The position numbers were made by a program, and so were the translations under genes. The notes under the pieces were generated by a model. It worked only from the letters and a program-made list of their open reading frames with translations. It had not been told where the DNA came from and searched no databases. Shown piece after piece: positions 44,015 through 54,071 of a stretch of DNA of 64,000 bases. The stretch spans positions 139,626-203,625 of the forward strand of contig NZ_JAGGPU010000020.1 of NCBI RefSeq assembly GCF_018613605.1. Reading direction: 5' to 3'. The stretch's first letter is position 1; each line of letters opens with the position of its first letter. The stretch comes from Pedobacter sp. ISL-64. Lineage in GTDB: Bacteria; Bacteroidota; Bacteroidia; Sphingobacteriales; Sphingobacteriaceae.

Positions 44015-45919
44015 ATGATTTCAATAAATAATTTAACCTTCCTGATTGGCTCAAGAGCCTTGTACGATGACGCGAACTGGCACATTAAACCTGGCGACAG
44101 AGCTGGTTTAATTGGCGCCAATGGAACAGGAAAATCAACACTTTTAAAAATAATTGTAGGCGAATATGCACCGAGTTCGGGTACTGTTTCCATGTCTAAA
44201 GACCTGAAAATTGGCTACCTAAACCAGGATTTACTTTCTTACGATTCGCACCATAGCATTTTGCATGTGGCCATGGAAGCTTTTGAGCGCCAAAACCAAT
44301 TGCATGATGAGATTGAGGAACTGCTTAAAAAAATCGAAACGGATTATAGCGAAGAGGTTTTATTTAAATTAAGCGATAAACAGCAAGAGTTTGAAGCTTT
44401 AGATGGCTATAACATCGAATATAGGGCAAACGAAATTTTGGCAGGTTTAGGTTTCAGTACGGCAGATCAATTGCGGCCGTTAAATACCTTCTCCGGGGGT
44501 TGGCGTATGCGTGTAATGCTGGCAAAAATATTATTGCAAACTCCTGATATCTTATTACTGGATGAGCCCACCAACCACATGGATCTACCTTCTATTAAAT
44601 GGTTAGAAAACTATTTAATGGGCTTTGAAGGTGCCATTGTAATTGTATCTCACGATAGGTATTTCTTAGATAAAATCGTAAACCGTACCGTAGAATCACG
44701 TAAAGGAAAACTAAACGTATATGCGGGTAATTACAGTTTCTATGTTGAAGAAAAAGCTTTACGTGGCGAGATCCAAAAAGGTGAATTCAAAAACCAACAG
44801 GCCAAAATTAAACAGGAAGAACGTTTAATTGAACGTTTTAAAGCTAAGGCGAGCAAGGCTAAAATGGCCCAATCGCGGATGAAAGCTTTAGATAAGATGG
44901 AGCGTGTGGATGATGTGGATGATGATAACCCAACTGTAAATTTTGCTTTCAAATTCTCTAAACCATCGGGCAGGCACGTGGTACGTATAGAACATGCCAA
45001 TAAGAGCTACCCGAATGTGCATATTTTAGATGATGCTGAAGGTGTGATTGAAAAAGGCGATAAAATTGCCTTGATCGGTGCAAACGGTAAAGGTAAATCT
45101 ACTTTATTGAGAATGATTGCCGGAGCCGAAAAATTTGAAGGTTTCTGCGAAACGGGTCATAATGTTACCACCACTTTCTTTGCACAGCACCAATTAGAAT
45201 CGCTGCATTTAAACAATTCCATTTTAGAAGAGTTGCAAGCTTTTGCACCAAAACATAGCGATACCGAATTGCGTGGTATTTTAGGTTGTTTCCTTTTTAC
45301 CGGCGATGATGTTTTCAAAAAGATTAAAGTGCTTTCGGGAGGGGAAAAATCGCGTGTGGCATTGGCAAAATCGTTAACAACAGATTCGAATTTCCTGATT
45401 CTGGATGAGCCTACCAATCACTTGGATATTCAATCGGTTAACATCCTGATCCAGGCTTTACAACAGTTTGAAGGTACTTTTATTGCTGTATCTCACGATA
45501 GGTATTTCCTGGATAATGTAGCCAACAAAATCTGGTTCATAGAAGGTGAAAAGATTAAACAATACCCTGGTACTTATGCCGAATATGAAGAATGGAATAG
45601 CAAAAGGGTAATTCCTGTGGCTAAACCTATTCCGGTTAAAATGCCTGAGAAAAAGGAGCAGCCAAAAGTTGTTACGCCGAATGCGGCCAATCAATTAAAA
45701 AAACTGAACGACGAACTGCAGAAAACAGAAAAGCTGATTACCGAACTGGAGCAGAACGTTAAAAACATTGAAGCAGAATTGGCTGATGAGAATGTATACG
45801 CCAAAGCCGATAAATTAGCAGAAGCCAACAAACGTTATTTAGCGACCAAACAGGAGTTAGACAATAGCCAAAATAAATGGGAAAGTTTAGCTGCTGAGAT
45901 TATTGAGCTGGAAGGATAG
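44015..45919 (+). CDS. ABC-F family ATPase (Uup-like)
   Basis: A 634-aa soluble protein with two ABC domains and no membrane span. Domain 1 has Walker A GANGTGKST, signature FSGGWRMRV and Walker B LLLDEPTNHMD. Domain 2 has GANGKGKST, LSGGEKSRV and LILDEPTNHLD. A charged linker (about 240-320) and a C-terminal coiled coil (about 560-634) complete it, as in Uup. ABC-F proteins act on ribosomes or in DNA metabolism; nothing here points to antibiotic resistance. The start is set at ATG 44015 because the earlier codons overlap the -7 element. Confidence 0.93.
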   Translation: MISINNLTFLIGSRALYDDANWHIKPGDRAGLIGANGTGKSTLLKIIVGEYAPSSGTVSMSKDLKIGYLNQDLLSYDSHHSILHVAMEAFERQNQLHDEIEELLKKIETDYSEEVLFKLSDKQQEFEALDGYNIEYRANEILAGLGFSTADQLRPLNTFSGGWRMRVMLAKILLQTPDILLLDEPTNHMDLPSIKWLENYLMGFEGAIVIVSHDRYFLDKIVNRTVESRKGKLNVYAGNYSFYVEEKALRGEIQKGEFKNQQAKIKQEERLIERFKAKASKAKMAQSRMKALDKMERVDDVDDDNPTVNFAFKFSKPSGRHVVRIEHANKSYPNVHILDDAEGVIEKGDKIALIGANGKGKSTLLRMIAGAEKFEGFCETGHNVTTTFFAQHQLESLHLNNSILEELQAFAPKHSDTELRGILGCFLFTGDDVFKKIKVLSGGEKSRVALAKSLTTDSNFLILDEPTNHLDIQSVNILIQALQQFEGTFIAVSHDRYFLDNVANKIWFIEGEKIKQYPGTYAEYEEWNSKRVIPVAKPIPVKMPEKKEQPKVVTPNAANQLKKLNDELQKTEKLITELEQNVKNIEAELADENVYAKADKLAEANKRYLATKQELDNSQNKWESLAAEIIELEG

Positions 45920-45947
45920 TTTTAAACACCAGTAGGTATAAATATAT

Positions 45948-45981
45948 AGCCGTTTCGATTTTACATCGTGACGGCTTTTTT
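45948..45981 (+). terminator. Rho-independent terminator after the ABC-F gene
   Basis: AGCCGT pairs with ACGGCT around a 17-base loop that can extend the stem, followed by a T run. Confidence 0.75.
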
Positions 45982-46027
45982 GTACATTAGTTGCTATAGA
46001 GATATCGATGTAGTTAAACGCTTCGCT

Positions 46028-46143
46028 GCGTCATCTCGACTGAAGCTCAGTCCCGAACTTTCGGGAGAGAGATCTGTTCAGTAGATTTAGCTTCGCTGAG
46101 CCTTCGGGTTCTCGACTGCGTTGCACTCCGCTCGAAATGACGG
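46028..46143. repeat. Interspersed inverted-repeat element, long form
   Basis: GCGTCATCTCGACTGAAGC... and ...CCGCTCGAAATGACGGC pair. The middle carries the added palindrome CCCGAACTTTCGGGAG also found in the copies near 52145 and 55930. Confidence 0.85.
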
Positions 46144-46200
46144 CACGCTGAAAATCTTCCTTGTCAATCCGTGCTTCCATGGCTAAACTTAACAACAGGT

Positions 46201-46231
46201 TTTGCCACTTCCCAATAAAACTTTACTTTTA
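46201..46231 (+). promoter_or_regulatory. Promoter of the T9SS plug gene
   Basis: TTTG (46201-46204), 19 bases, TACTTTTA (46224-46231); one mismatch in the last base of the -7 box. The ATG follows after only 3 bases, so the transcript would be leaderless or nearly so. Confidence 0.65.
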
Positions 46232-46234
46232 GCC

Positions 46235-47512
46235 ATGCAGAAAATATTAATTCCGGTTTTATTTTTCATTTCTACACTGGCCTTTGCGCAAAACGACAAA
46301 ACGTTTACCAACGGAAATAAAATTTATCTTCCAAATATTAAAACTGTACTTTGCTATAACAGCAATAAAGAGCAGAGCCTACCTGTAATTATGCTCAATT
46401 CGTCAGAAACGATAACTTTTTCGTTCGACGATTTACTTGCAGGCACCAAAAACTACTGGTATACCATTGAGCATTGTACCGCAGAATGGGAGACTTCGAA
46501 AATTTCGAGCATCGATTATCTAGGAAGTTTTAACGACGACCGCATCATCAATTATCGCTATTCTTCCAACACCACAAGAAAATACACCCATTACGAAATC
46601 AGTTTACCCAATACCCAAATACAGCCGAAAATTGGGGGTAATTATGTGTTAAAAGTTTATTTAGATGGCGATAAAAACCAACCTGTTATTTCGCAACGCT
46701 TCTACATCCTCGATAGTCAGGTTGCCGTAGCGGCAGAAGTAAACAATTCCATGCAGGTTGAAAACAGGAACTACAAGCAAAAAATCAATTTCACCATTAA
46801 CCATGCTTTTCCCATTCCTAACCCCTACCAGGATATAAAAGCAGTAGTGATGCAAAACTTCAATGCCAATACTATCCAGGTTAATACTAAACCATCTTTT
46901 GTAAGACCAAACCAATTGGTTTATAACGACCTCAATACAAATGATTTTTGGGGAGACAACGAATTTAGAAAATTTGATACGAGGAGTTTGCGTTACAAGG
47001 CTGATAATGTAAAGGATATCTATCGCGACAATCAATCCGTAAACGTCATGCTTTTTCAGGATGCACCCAGAACTGTTGGTGCATTTGCCAATCAGTACGA
47101 TGAAAACGGAAACTTTTTTATCCGCAATACCGACGGACGTGACGATAAAACAGAAGCAGAATACATGAGTGTTTTATTTACATTAAATGCTCCGGCACCC
47201 AGCCCAAATGGCGATGCTTATGTTGTTGGCCGGTTTAACAATTATACCATGAGCAATGAAAATAAACTGTTATATGATGCCAACAGGAAACAGTTTTACG
47301 GTAATGTTATACTTAAACAGGGCCTATACGATTATGAGTTTGCCTGGTTTAATAAAGACACCAGGGTAATAGAAACCAAACCTTTCGAAGGTGCATTCTT
47401 CCAGACCGAAAACAGCTATCAGATCTTTGTTTATTACCGCCGCCCCGGTGCGCGATGGGATACATTGATTGGTTATACCAACCTGAGCAATAAAGTTACC
47501 GATAGAAGGTAA
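46235..47512 (+). CDS. Type IX secretion system plug-like protein (DUF5103)
   Basis: The ATG at 46235 yields a 425-aa protein with a signal peptide (STLAFAQ); earlier codons cover the promoter. The beta-rich sequence matches the DUF5103 family, now called the T9SS plug: KNYWYTIEHCTAEWETSKIS near residue 70, then YLGSFNDDRI, and the end YEFAWFNK...YYRRPG. In the type IX system the plug closes the periplasmic side of the large SprA translocon between export events. It indicates that the organism has T9SS. Confidence 0.85.
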   Translation: MQKILIPVLFFISTLAFAQNDKTFTNGNKIYLPNIKTVLCYNSNKEQSLPVIMLNSSETITFSFDDLLAGTKNYWYTIEHCTAEWETSKISSIDYLGSFNDDRIINYRYSSNTTRKYTHYEISLPNTQIQPKIGGNYVLKVYLDGDKNQPVISQRFYILDSQVAVAAEVNNSMQVENRNYKQKINFTINHAFPIPNPYQDIKAVVMQNFNANTIQVNTKPSFVRPNQLVYNDLNTNDFWGDNEFRKFDTRSLRYKADNVKDIYRDNQSVNVMLFQDAPRTVGAFANQYDENGNFFIRNTDGRDDKTEAEYMSVLFTLNAPAPSPNGDAYVVGRFNNYTMSNENKLLYDANRKQFYGNVILKQGLYDYEFAWFNKDTRVIETKPFEGAFFQTENSYQIFVYYRRPGARWDTLIGYTNLSNKVTDRR

Positions 47513-47848
47513 GTCAGCTTGCAATGATGATTCGTCAAAATGTAAAACAAACGATAAGCTATATAAGCTTAAATGACCTTATATTCCTTATGTGGCAAAA
47601 AACCTTTTACCTATAACACGCTTAGGCAATTAATTATAAGTGATATCGATTTAAAAGATCTTCGCCAATTAGATCCTGAAACAAGTTCAGGATGACGATA
47701 GCTTTAATTGTCAATTTGACTTTTAATGTTACATTTCTTACCTTTATTGTTACATAAATCTTCTTTGTTTTAAATGCGGTTATTTACTTTAGCGTTTCAG
47801 AAAGTAACCAGATAAACACCTAGAAAATAGTGTATCTAACCAAAAATT
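47513..47848. other. Intergenic region with a short inverted repeat
   Basis: CCTGAAACAAGTTCAGGATGACG at 47674-47696 is the same small hairpin (CCTGAA/TTCAGG) seen in the 2.5-3.3 kb array. Nothing else is supported in these 336 bases. Confidence 0.6.
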
Positions 47849-48814
47849 ATGTTTAAAAAGTTAATTGCCGTAGCATTAATCTCCTATCCTTGTGCACAGA
47901 TTTCAGCACAAACTTCTAGTGAATCGTACACACAATCCATTAATGGAACAAAATTAAAATTCGATATGCAGGCCATACCGGCAGGCAAATTTAAGATGGG
48001 AAGTAAAACAGGAAAACCTGATGAACAACCCGTTCACGAGGTTAAGCTCGATGCTTTCTGGATTGGAAAACATGAAGTAACCTGGGATATTTTCGAACCT
48101 TTCCTTTATCGCGATTACGAAAAACAAGCCAGCATAAGTGCTATTCCAGCCGAGGTAGATGCGGTAACCAGACCTACAAAACCCTATCTCGATATGACTT
48201 TTGGCATGGGTAAAGAGCACCAGCCAGCGGTAGCCATGACCCAATATAATGCCATCCAATTTTGCAAATGGCTTTATGTGCGTACTGGTGTTTTTTATCG
48301 TTTACCAACAGAAGCAGAATGGGAATATGCCTGTAAAGCGGGTTCTGAGACCAATTATTCTTTTGGCAATGATGTATCAAAACTTGGTGATTATGCCTGG
48401 TATAAAGATAACAGCGACAACAAAACACACCAGGTTGGCCAAAAAAAACCAAATCCCTGGGGATTATTTGATATGTACGGAAACGTTAGCGAATGGACTT
48501 ACGACCAATATATAGCTGACTTTTACGGCCAAAGCAAAGATAAAACAGCCGAAAATCCAATCGCCACACCCGAAAAACTCTATCCTAATGCAGTTCGCGG
48601 TGGCTCATATGATGAAACACCTAATAACTTAACCTCAACCGTTAGGTTGGCATCTGATCCATCATGGAAACAATTAGACCCACAGATCCCAAAAAGCAAT
48701 TGGTGGTTCCCTGAAGCACCATTTGTAGGCATGCGTCTGGTACGACCGATAAAAATACCATCAAAAGCAGAAATAGACGCTTATTACAATAAACAACCTA
48801 TAAAAGACTTTTAA
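47849..48814 (+). CDS. Secreted formylglycine-generating-enzyme-like (SUMF1) protein
   Basis: A 321-aa protein with a signal peptide (CAQISAQ) and one FGE-sulfatase/SUMF1 domain: IPAGKFKMGSKTGKPDEQPVHEV, FWIGKHEVTWDIF, RLPTEAEWEYACKAG, GLFDMYGNVSEWTYD and the closing VGMRLVRP. True FGEs use two Cys or copper ligands near the C-terminus; I do not see that pair, so it is more likely a structural or ligand-binding relative (as in GldJ/GldK). It heads an operon with sugar-oxidoreductase genes. Confidence 0.85.
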   Translation: MFKKLIAVALISYPCAQISAQTSSESYTQSINGTKLKFDMQAIPAGKFKMGSKTGKPDEQPVHEVKLDAFWIGKHEVTWDIFEPFLYRDYEKQASISAIPAEVDAVTRPTKPYLDMTFGMGKEHQPAVAMTQYNAIQFCKWLYVRTGVFYRLPTEAEWEYACKAGSETNYSFGNDVSKLGDYAWYKDNSDNKTHQVGQKKPNPWGLFDMYGNVSEWTYDQYIADFYGQSKDKTAENPIATPEKLYPNAVRGGSYDETPNNLTSTVRLASDPSWKQLDPQIPKSNWWFPEAPFVGMRLVRPIKIPSKAEIDAYYNKQPIKDF

Positions 48815-48848
48815 CCGACACTATCTAACCAAAATAAAAACTAAACAC

Positions 48849-50168
48849 ATGAAAAAACCAATCAACCAACAAGATCGTCGCGATTTTTTAAAAGCGACAG
48901 CAATGCTCGCAGGTGGCGCAATGTTAAGCAGTATTCCATTGGCGGGAGCTTATGCTTCAGGATCAGACACGATTAAAATCGCCTTAATTGGCTGTGGCGA
49001 CCGTGGAACAGGAGCAGCTTTCCAGGCCTTGAGCACTAAATTCAATATTAAATTGGTGGCTATGGCCGATGCTTTTCAGGATCGCCTGGACAGCAGTTAC
49101 CAATCGTTAAGTTCGAAATTTGGAGCAAAGATGGATGTTCCAAAAGAACGCCAGTTTGTAGGTTTCGATGCTTATTTAAAAGCCATCTCATTAGCCGATG
49201 TAGTATTATTAACAACTCCTCCGGGCTTCCGCCCGATCCATTTCGAAGAAGCGATTAAACAGAACAAACAAGTTTTCATGGAAAAACCTGTTGCTGTAGA
49301 TGCACCGGGCATTAGAAAGGTATTGGCCGCAGCCGAAGAAGCCAAAAAGAAAAAATTAAATGTTGTAGTAGGTTTACAGCGCCGTTACCAGACCAACTAT
49401 CGCGAGTCGATGAAACGCATTAACGATGGTGCCATTGGCGATATCATGTCGGGCCAGGTATACTGGAACAGTGGTGGCGTTTGGGTACGTCCACGTAAAG
49501 CAAACCAAACCGAAATGGAATACCAAATGAGAAACTGGTATTATTTCAACTGGTTATGCGGCGATCATATCGTTGAGCAACATGTACACAATATCGATAT
49601 TGCCAACTGGATAAAAAACGGACATCCGGTTTCGGTACAGGGAACAGGTAGCCGTGCCTGGAGAACAGGAAAAGATTACGGAGAGATTTACGATAACCAC
49701 TCCATCGAATTAACCTATGCAGATGGTGCGGTAATTAATAGCCAGTGCCGACATTTCGAGGGTATCAGTAATCGTGTGGACGAATCTTTTCAAGGTACCA
49801 AAGGTAAAATTTATCTTTCAGGCAGCAATCAGGCCATTATGAAAGATTACAGCGGCAAAGAACTATATAACCACAATACCAAAGGAAACGCAAATCCTTA
49901 CCAAACAGAACACGACGAACTGTTCGATGCGGTTTCTAAAGGAGAATATAAATTTAGTAATGTAGACTATGCTGCAACAAGTACATTTTCGGCAATAATC
50001 GGTCGTTATGCTACCTACTCTGGTCAAACCATTAAATGGGATGAGGCTTTAGCTTCGAACATCAGTTTAATGCCGGAGCGTTTTGCATGGGATGCGAACC
50101 CAAGGTTAATGCCTGATGAAAAAGGACTATACCCTATCGCCATGCCTGGACAAGCAAAGGTGATCTAA
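48849..50168 (+). CDS. Tat-exported Gfo/Idh/MocA family oxidoreductase
   Basis: A 439-aa protein with a twin-arginine signal (RRDFLKATAMLAGGAML), so it is exported folded with its cofactor. The Rossmann motif ALIGCGDRGTG lies near residue 46, and EKPVAVD carries the family Lys. The Gfo/Idh/MocA C-terminal fold follows, with GDHIVEQHVHNIDIANW, typical of secreted members. These enzymes use tightly bound NAD(P) to oxidise or hydrolyse sugars and glycosides. It lies 34 bases after the SUMF1-like gene. Confidence 0.88.
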   Translation: MKKPINQQDRRDFLKATAMLAGGAMLSSIPLAGAYASGSDTIKIALIGCGDRGTGAAFQALSTKFNIKLVAMADAFQDRLDSSYQSLSSKFGAKMDVPKERQFVGFDAYLKAISLADVVLLTTPPGFRPIHFEEAIKQNKQVFMEKPVAVDAPGIRKVLAAAEEAKKKKLNVVVGLQRRYQTNYRESMKRINDGAIGDIMSGQVYWNSGGVWVRPRKANQTEMEYQMRNWYYFNWLCGDHIVEQHVHNIDIANWIKNGHPVSVQGTGSRAWRTGKDYGEIYDNHSIELTYADGAVINSQCRHFEGISNRVDESFQGTKGKIYLSGSNQAIMKDYSGKELYNHNTKGNANPYQTEHDELFDAVSKGEYKFSNVDYAATSTFSAIIGRYATYSGQTIKWDEALASNISLMPERFAWDANPRLMPDEKGLYPIAMPGQAKVI

Positions 50169-50178
50169 AACTAAATTG

Positions 50179-51174
50179 ATGCGCTATAGGTTTTTGCTTT
50201 TCCTGTTACCACTGATTTTTGCTTTCTCCTTGAAAAAAGAAGTGAGGCAATACAAAATCAATGGTTATGCGCAGGGAACCGATTATGCTATAATGTACTA
50301 TGCCACTGATAGTTTAGCCACTAAGGCGGGCATAGATAGTTTATTAAATGAAATTGATTTATCGATGTCGCTTTACAAAAAGGGATCATTGATAAATCAA
50401 TTTAATGCTGCTAAAAAAGAAATCAAAACCGACCGTTTTATAAATGATGTGCTCAAAAGGAGTTTCGAGATCAACCGGGATACAAAAGGTATTTTCGATA
50501 TTACGGTTGCTCCTTTGGTACAGGCCTGGGGTTTTGGGCCAAAAGAGGCTAAAAACGAGCCCGATCCTGCAGTCATTAAATCGATACTCGCCTGTGTGGG
50601 CATGAAAAACCTAAAACTAAAGAACGGTTTATTAAGCAAACTAAAGCCTTGCGTGCAGATCGATTTAAACGGAATTGCCCAGGGTTACAGTGTTGATTTA
50701 ATTGCCGCTTATCTCGAAAAAAAAGGAATTAAGCAGTACGTTGCCGAACTGGGGGGCGAGATTCGGATTTTAGGACCGAAACCCAATGGCGAAACCATGA
50801 AGATTGGTATTGAAGGTCCTGATAAAGATGGAACTCCGGTAATCAGGCATATCGCTGCGATCAATTCAGGAGCAATCACAACTTCTGGTAACTACCGGAA
50901 ATTTCACCAGAGCGGAAAGAAAAAGATTTCACACCTGATCGATCCCAAAACAGGTTATCCGTTAGATAATGAAATGATCAGCGTAACAGTATACGCTAAT
51001 GATGCCATTACAGCCGATGGTTACGACAATGCCCTAATGGCCATGCACCTTAAAGATGCAATTGCTTTTGTAGAAAACAGAAAAAACCTCGAAGCTTATT
51101 TTGTGTACCATCAAAAAGATGGCAAAGTGGCTGATACCTTAACTACAGGGTTTAAAAAATTAATTACGCACTAA
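50179..51174 (+). CDS. apbE: FAD:protein FMN transferase
   Basis: A 331-aa ApbE protein with a signal peptide. Visible motifs are GYAQGTDYAIMYY, IDLNGIAQGYSVDLIA, the GGEIRILGPKPNG loop, AITTSGNYRKF and SHLIDPKTGYPL. It uses FAD to attach FMN covalently to Thr of periplasmic flavoproteins. Its place between two sugar-enzyme genes suggests a flavin-linked partner acts nearby or elsewhere. ATG at 50179 preferred over TTG at 50176. Confidence 0.92.
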   Translation: MRYRFLLFLLPLIFAFSLKKEVRQYKINGYAQGTDYAIMYYATDSLATKAGIDSLLNEIDLSMSLYKKGSLINQFNAAKKEIKTDRFINDVLKRSFEINRDTKGIFDITVAPLVQAWGFGPKEAKNEPDPAVIKSILACVGMKNLKLKNGLLSKLKPCVQIDLNGIAQGYSVDLIAAYLEKKGIKQYVAELGGEIRILGPKPNGETMKIGIEGPDKDGTPVIRHIAAINSGAITTSGNYRKFHQSGKKKISHLIDPKTGYPLDNEMISVTVYANDAITADGYDNALMAMHLKDAIAFVENRKNLEAYFVYHQKDGKVADTLTTGFKKLITH

Positions 51175-51199
51175 TACCTATCCGTTTAAAAACAAACCG

Positions 51200-52123
51200 A
51201 TGAAAAGAAGTGAATTTATAAGAAACAGCTTGTTAACTGCTGGTGCAATAACTACAGGAACCGGAATTACCGGTACTTTTGCAGCTGAAAAGCAAAATAC
51301 GTTAAGTGATAAGGTTTTTAACATGGATTATGCCCCACACCAGGGCATGTTCGAAAACCATGCGGGTAAGAGCTTTTTAGATCAGATCCAATTTATGTAC
51401 GATAAAGGTTTCCGTTCTATCGAAGATAACGGCTACCTAAACCGTTCTGTAGAAGAACAGGAAAAAATTGGAAACCTGCTGGCGAAACTGGGTATGCGCA
51501 TGGGCGTTTTTGTGGTAGATGGCGGCGATAACTGGAAAACCTCTTTAACTACTGGCAAAAAGGAATTTAAAGACAAATTTGTAGAAACCTGTAAAAAATC
51601 GGTAGAAGCCGCAAAACGTTGTAATGCAAAATGGCTTACCGTTGTGCCTGGGTTTTATGAACGCAACCTGCCTTATGGCAATCAATTTGCCAATGTAATT
51701 GATGCTATGCGTGCGGGGGCCGAAGTTTTCGAACCCCACGGATTGATTATGGTTTTGGAAACCTTGAGCGATACCCCGGAGCTTTTCCTGCAAAAAACAA
51801 ATGAAACCTACGCGGTTTGTAAAGCGGTAAAAAGTCCTTCATGTAAAATTCTTTACGATATTTACCACATGCAACGTACAGAAGGCGATTTAATTAAAAC
51901 CATCGATCGTTGTTGGGATGAAATTGCCTACATCCAGATTGGTGATAATCCAGGCAGAAAAGAACCTACAACCGGAGAAATCAATTATAAAAATCTATTT
52001 AAACACCTGCATAAAAAAGGTTATAAAGGGGTTATGGGCATGGAGCATGGCAATTCTAAAAGCGGAAAAGAGGGTGAGCTTGCTGTTATTTCGGCTTATA
52101 GAGCAGAGGATAATTTTTTGTAA
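51200..52123 (+). CDS. Tat-exported hydroxypyruvate-isomerase-like TIM barrel protein
   Basis: A 307-aa protein of the AP-endonuclease-2/xylose-isomerase-like family (PF01261). The N-terminus MKRSEFIRNSLLTAG is a Tat-like signal with one Arg replaced by Lys. Metal-binding candidates are the Glu in VLETLSDTPE, the Asp/His in LYDIYHMQ, the region of IQIGDNPGR, and the late Glu in MGMEHGNS. It probably isomerises a keto sugar or acid. Last gene of the operon with the Gfo/Idh/MocA oxidoreductase. Confidence 0.85.
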   Translation: MKRSEFIRNSLLTAGAITTGTGITGTFAAEKQNTLSDKVFNMDYAPHQGMFENHAGKSFLDQIQFMYDKGFRSIEDNGYLNRSVEEQEKIGNLLAKLGMRMGVFVVDGGDNWKTSLTTGKKEFKDKFVETCKKSVEAAKRCNAKWLTVVPGFYERNLPYGNQFANVIDAMRAGAEVFEPHGLIMVLETLSDTPELFLQKTNETYAVCKAVKSPSCKILYDIYHMQRTEGDLIKTIDRCWDEIAYIQIGDNPGRKEPTTGEINYKNLFKHLHKKGYKGVMGMEHGNSKSGKEGELAVISAYRAEDNFL

Positions 52124-52143
52124 ATAATGTTCAAATAAAGCAT

Positions 52144-52235
52144 CGTCATCTCGACTGGAGTGCAGTCCCGAACGTTCGGGAGAGAGATCTATCTAATAGA
52201 TTTCTCGACTGCGTTGCACTCCGCTCGAAATGACG
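52144..52235. repeat. Interspersed inverted-repeat element
   Basis: CGTCATCTCGACTGGAG, the inner palindrome CCCGAACGTTCGGGAG, then CTCGACTGCG...CCGCTCGAAATGACG. It lies between the convergent isomerase and amylase genes. Confidence 0.85.
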
Positions 52236-52241
52236 ATCTAC

Positions 52242-53729
52242 CTACCCCACCTTCAATACCCACACCGATACACTTCCGGCATTGCAGTGAAACTCCGCCC
52301 AACCATTTTCATCAATGGTTACTTCCTGCTGGCGATAGCCTAAAGCATCAACAAAGGTTTTTCTGGCAAAGTGTTTACCGATTTCCATTTCTTTATACCC
52401 TTCTTCTCCCGTGCTTAACAATACCGCCAAGCCACTATTTTCGTGTTCCTCATCACCAGCACGGGTCCATCCTACGCAAATGCCGTGGTCAAAATAATCA
52501 CGTTGCTCACCGTAAGCTAAGGTTGTACGGATTTTACTCATGGTTTCTACTGCAGGAATTGCGACTAACTCCACATGCACCTCATCGCCTTCTTTGTCTT
52601 TATCATCATAAATTCCTCCGTACAGATCAGGAAAGAACAAACACGGAATCCCTTGTACACGGAGCAGAATGATGGCATAAGCCAAAGGCCTGAACCAAAA
52701 ATCGACATAAGATTCCAGTGCCTGCAAAGGTTGCGAATCATGATTATCAACAAATGTTACCGCCAGATCAGGCTTTACCTGAACCAGGGTTCCATCAAAA
52801 ATCGTCCGCATATCAAATTCCTCATCCTTACTCGCCAGGAAAAAATTATGGTGCAAAAGCGAATCAAATATTTGTGTCCGCCCACCTGTAATCTCAATAT
52901 ATTTTAATTGTCCTTCCCTATCCACCACATTCCAATCTTCGGCCACGATAAAAAATTCGCGGTTAAATTTTTGGTTCAGGTGATCGATCCACTCAACAAT
53001 AAAATCAGGGTTGATGTGTTTAACCGCATCTAATCGAAAACCATCTACTTTGGTGGTTTCCACTATCCATTCACCCCAGTATTTTAATTCTTCAACTACC
53101 GCCCTGTTGCGGTAATCGATATCGTTAAACATCAGATAATCATAATTGCCCAATTCGGTAGAAGGGACCTCTTCAAAACCTTCTCCTAAATAATTCTGGA
53201 TCGAATAAATAGCCGTTTCTTGGAGGTCTTCGGCCCAGTCTACCCCACTAAAACACTCATGATTCCATATAAATTCAGAATATTTTCCCTGTCGGCCAGG
53301 AAAAGTAAACTTCGTCCAGGCTTCTATTTCGAAAACATCGCTGGTAAATTCGTTTCTATCTTCTGGATTTACAGTTCTAACGGGTATTTTTTCGAGTTCA
53401 TCGCCCCCGGCTTTGTGGTTAAAAACCGCATCGGCCAAGGCGCCAATTCCGTTATCGTGCAGGGCTTCAATAGCTTTGATATATTCATCTTTGGAGCCAT
53501 GTTTGGTATTCACACTTCCTTTCTGATCGAACTCGCCCAAATCGAATAGATCATAAACCGCATAACCAACATCGTAAGCCGCATTGTTTGATTTATAGGC
53601 TGGTGGTAACCAAACAGCGGTTATCCCAATTTCTTTTAAATGATTCGCTTCGGCAGCTACTTTAGTCCACAAATTTTGTTCTTCGTTATAATACCAATGG
53701 AAAAATTGGATCAGGATCTGGTTTTGCAT
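52242..53729 (-). CDS. Cytoplasmic alpha-amylase, GH13
   Basis: A 495-aa enzyme without a signal peptide, close in size to E. coli AmyA (GH13 subfamily 5). Conserved regions are DAVFNHKAG (I), GFRLDAVKHI (II, nucleophile D234), FIVAEDW (III, acid E264) and FVDNHDSQ (IV, D331). The start MQNQILIQFFHWYYNE is typical. It hydrolyses internal alpha-1,4 bonds of glycogen or maltodextrins inside the cell. No other starch genes lie next to it. Confidence 0.95.
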   Translation of the reverse strand: MQNQILIQFFHWYYNEEQNLWTKVAAEANHLKEIGITAVWLPPAYKSNNAAYDVGYAVYDLFDLGEFDQKGSVNTKHGSKDEYIKAIEALHDNGIGALADAVFNHKAGGDELEKIPVRTVNPEDRNEFTSDVFEIEAWTKFTFPGRQGKYSEFIWNHECFSGVDWAEDLQETAIYSIQNYLGEGFEEVPSTELGNYDYLMFNDIDYRNRAVVEELKYWGEWIVETTKVDGFRLDAVKHINPDFIVEWIDHLNQKFNREFFIVAEDWNVVDREGQLKYIEITGGRTQIFDSLLHHNFFLASKDEEFDMRTIFDGTLVQVKPDLAVTFVDNHDSQPLQALESYVDFWFRPLAYAIILLRVQGIPCLFFPDLYGGIYDDKDKEGDEVHVELVAIPAVETMSKIRTTLAYGEQRDYFDHGICVGWTRAGDEEHENSGLAVLLSTGEEGYKEMEIGKHFARKTFVDALGYRQQEVTIDENGWAEFHCNAGSVSVWVLKVG

Positions 53730-53813
53730 TAAATTCGATTTTTTGTATGGATAACATGATTTTTTACGAATTGTTTTTTGGGTTTACAGGAAAACCTCGC
53801 ATCCTTTTTCGCA

Positions 53814-54055
53814 CTGATTTCGCTGATGCCCGCAGAAAAACAACTTAAATCTGCGAAAATCCATTTGATCTGCAGGAACCACCTTGCCTATGTCTTCCCG
53901 CTAATTGCGCAGATCACCGCAGAAAAACAAAATAATAAATCTGCGAAAATCTATTGAATCTGCGGGAACAATTTTATGCGTGCTTTTCCTACTAATTACG
54001 CAGATCACCGTAGAAACAACTTCCAAATCCGCCAGAATCTATTTGGAATACCATT
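53814..54055. repeat. Three diverged tandem copies, about 90 bp each
   Basis: Copies begin at about 53814, 53901 and 53992 with CTGATTTCGCTGATGCC or CTAATT(G/A)CGCAGATCACC, then CGCAGAAA...AATCTGCG...AATCTATT. The third copy ends just before the -7 element of the thioesterase gene. Confidence 0.75.
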
Positions 54056-54071
54056 TTACCCACATTTTACT

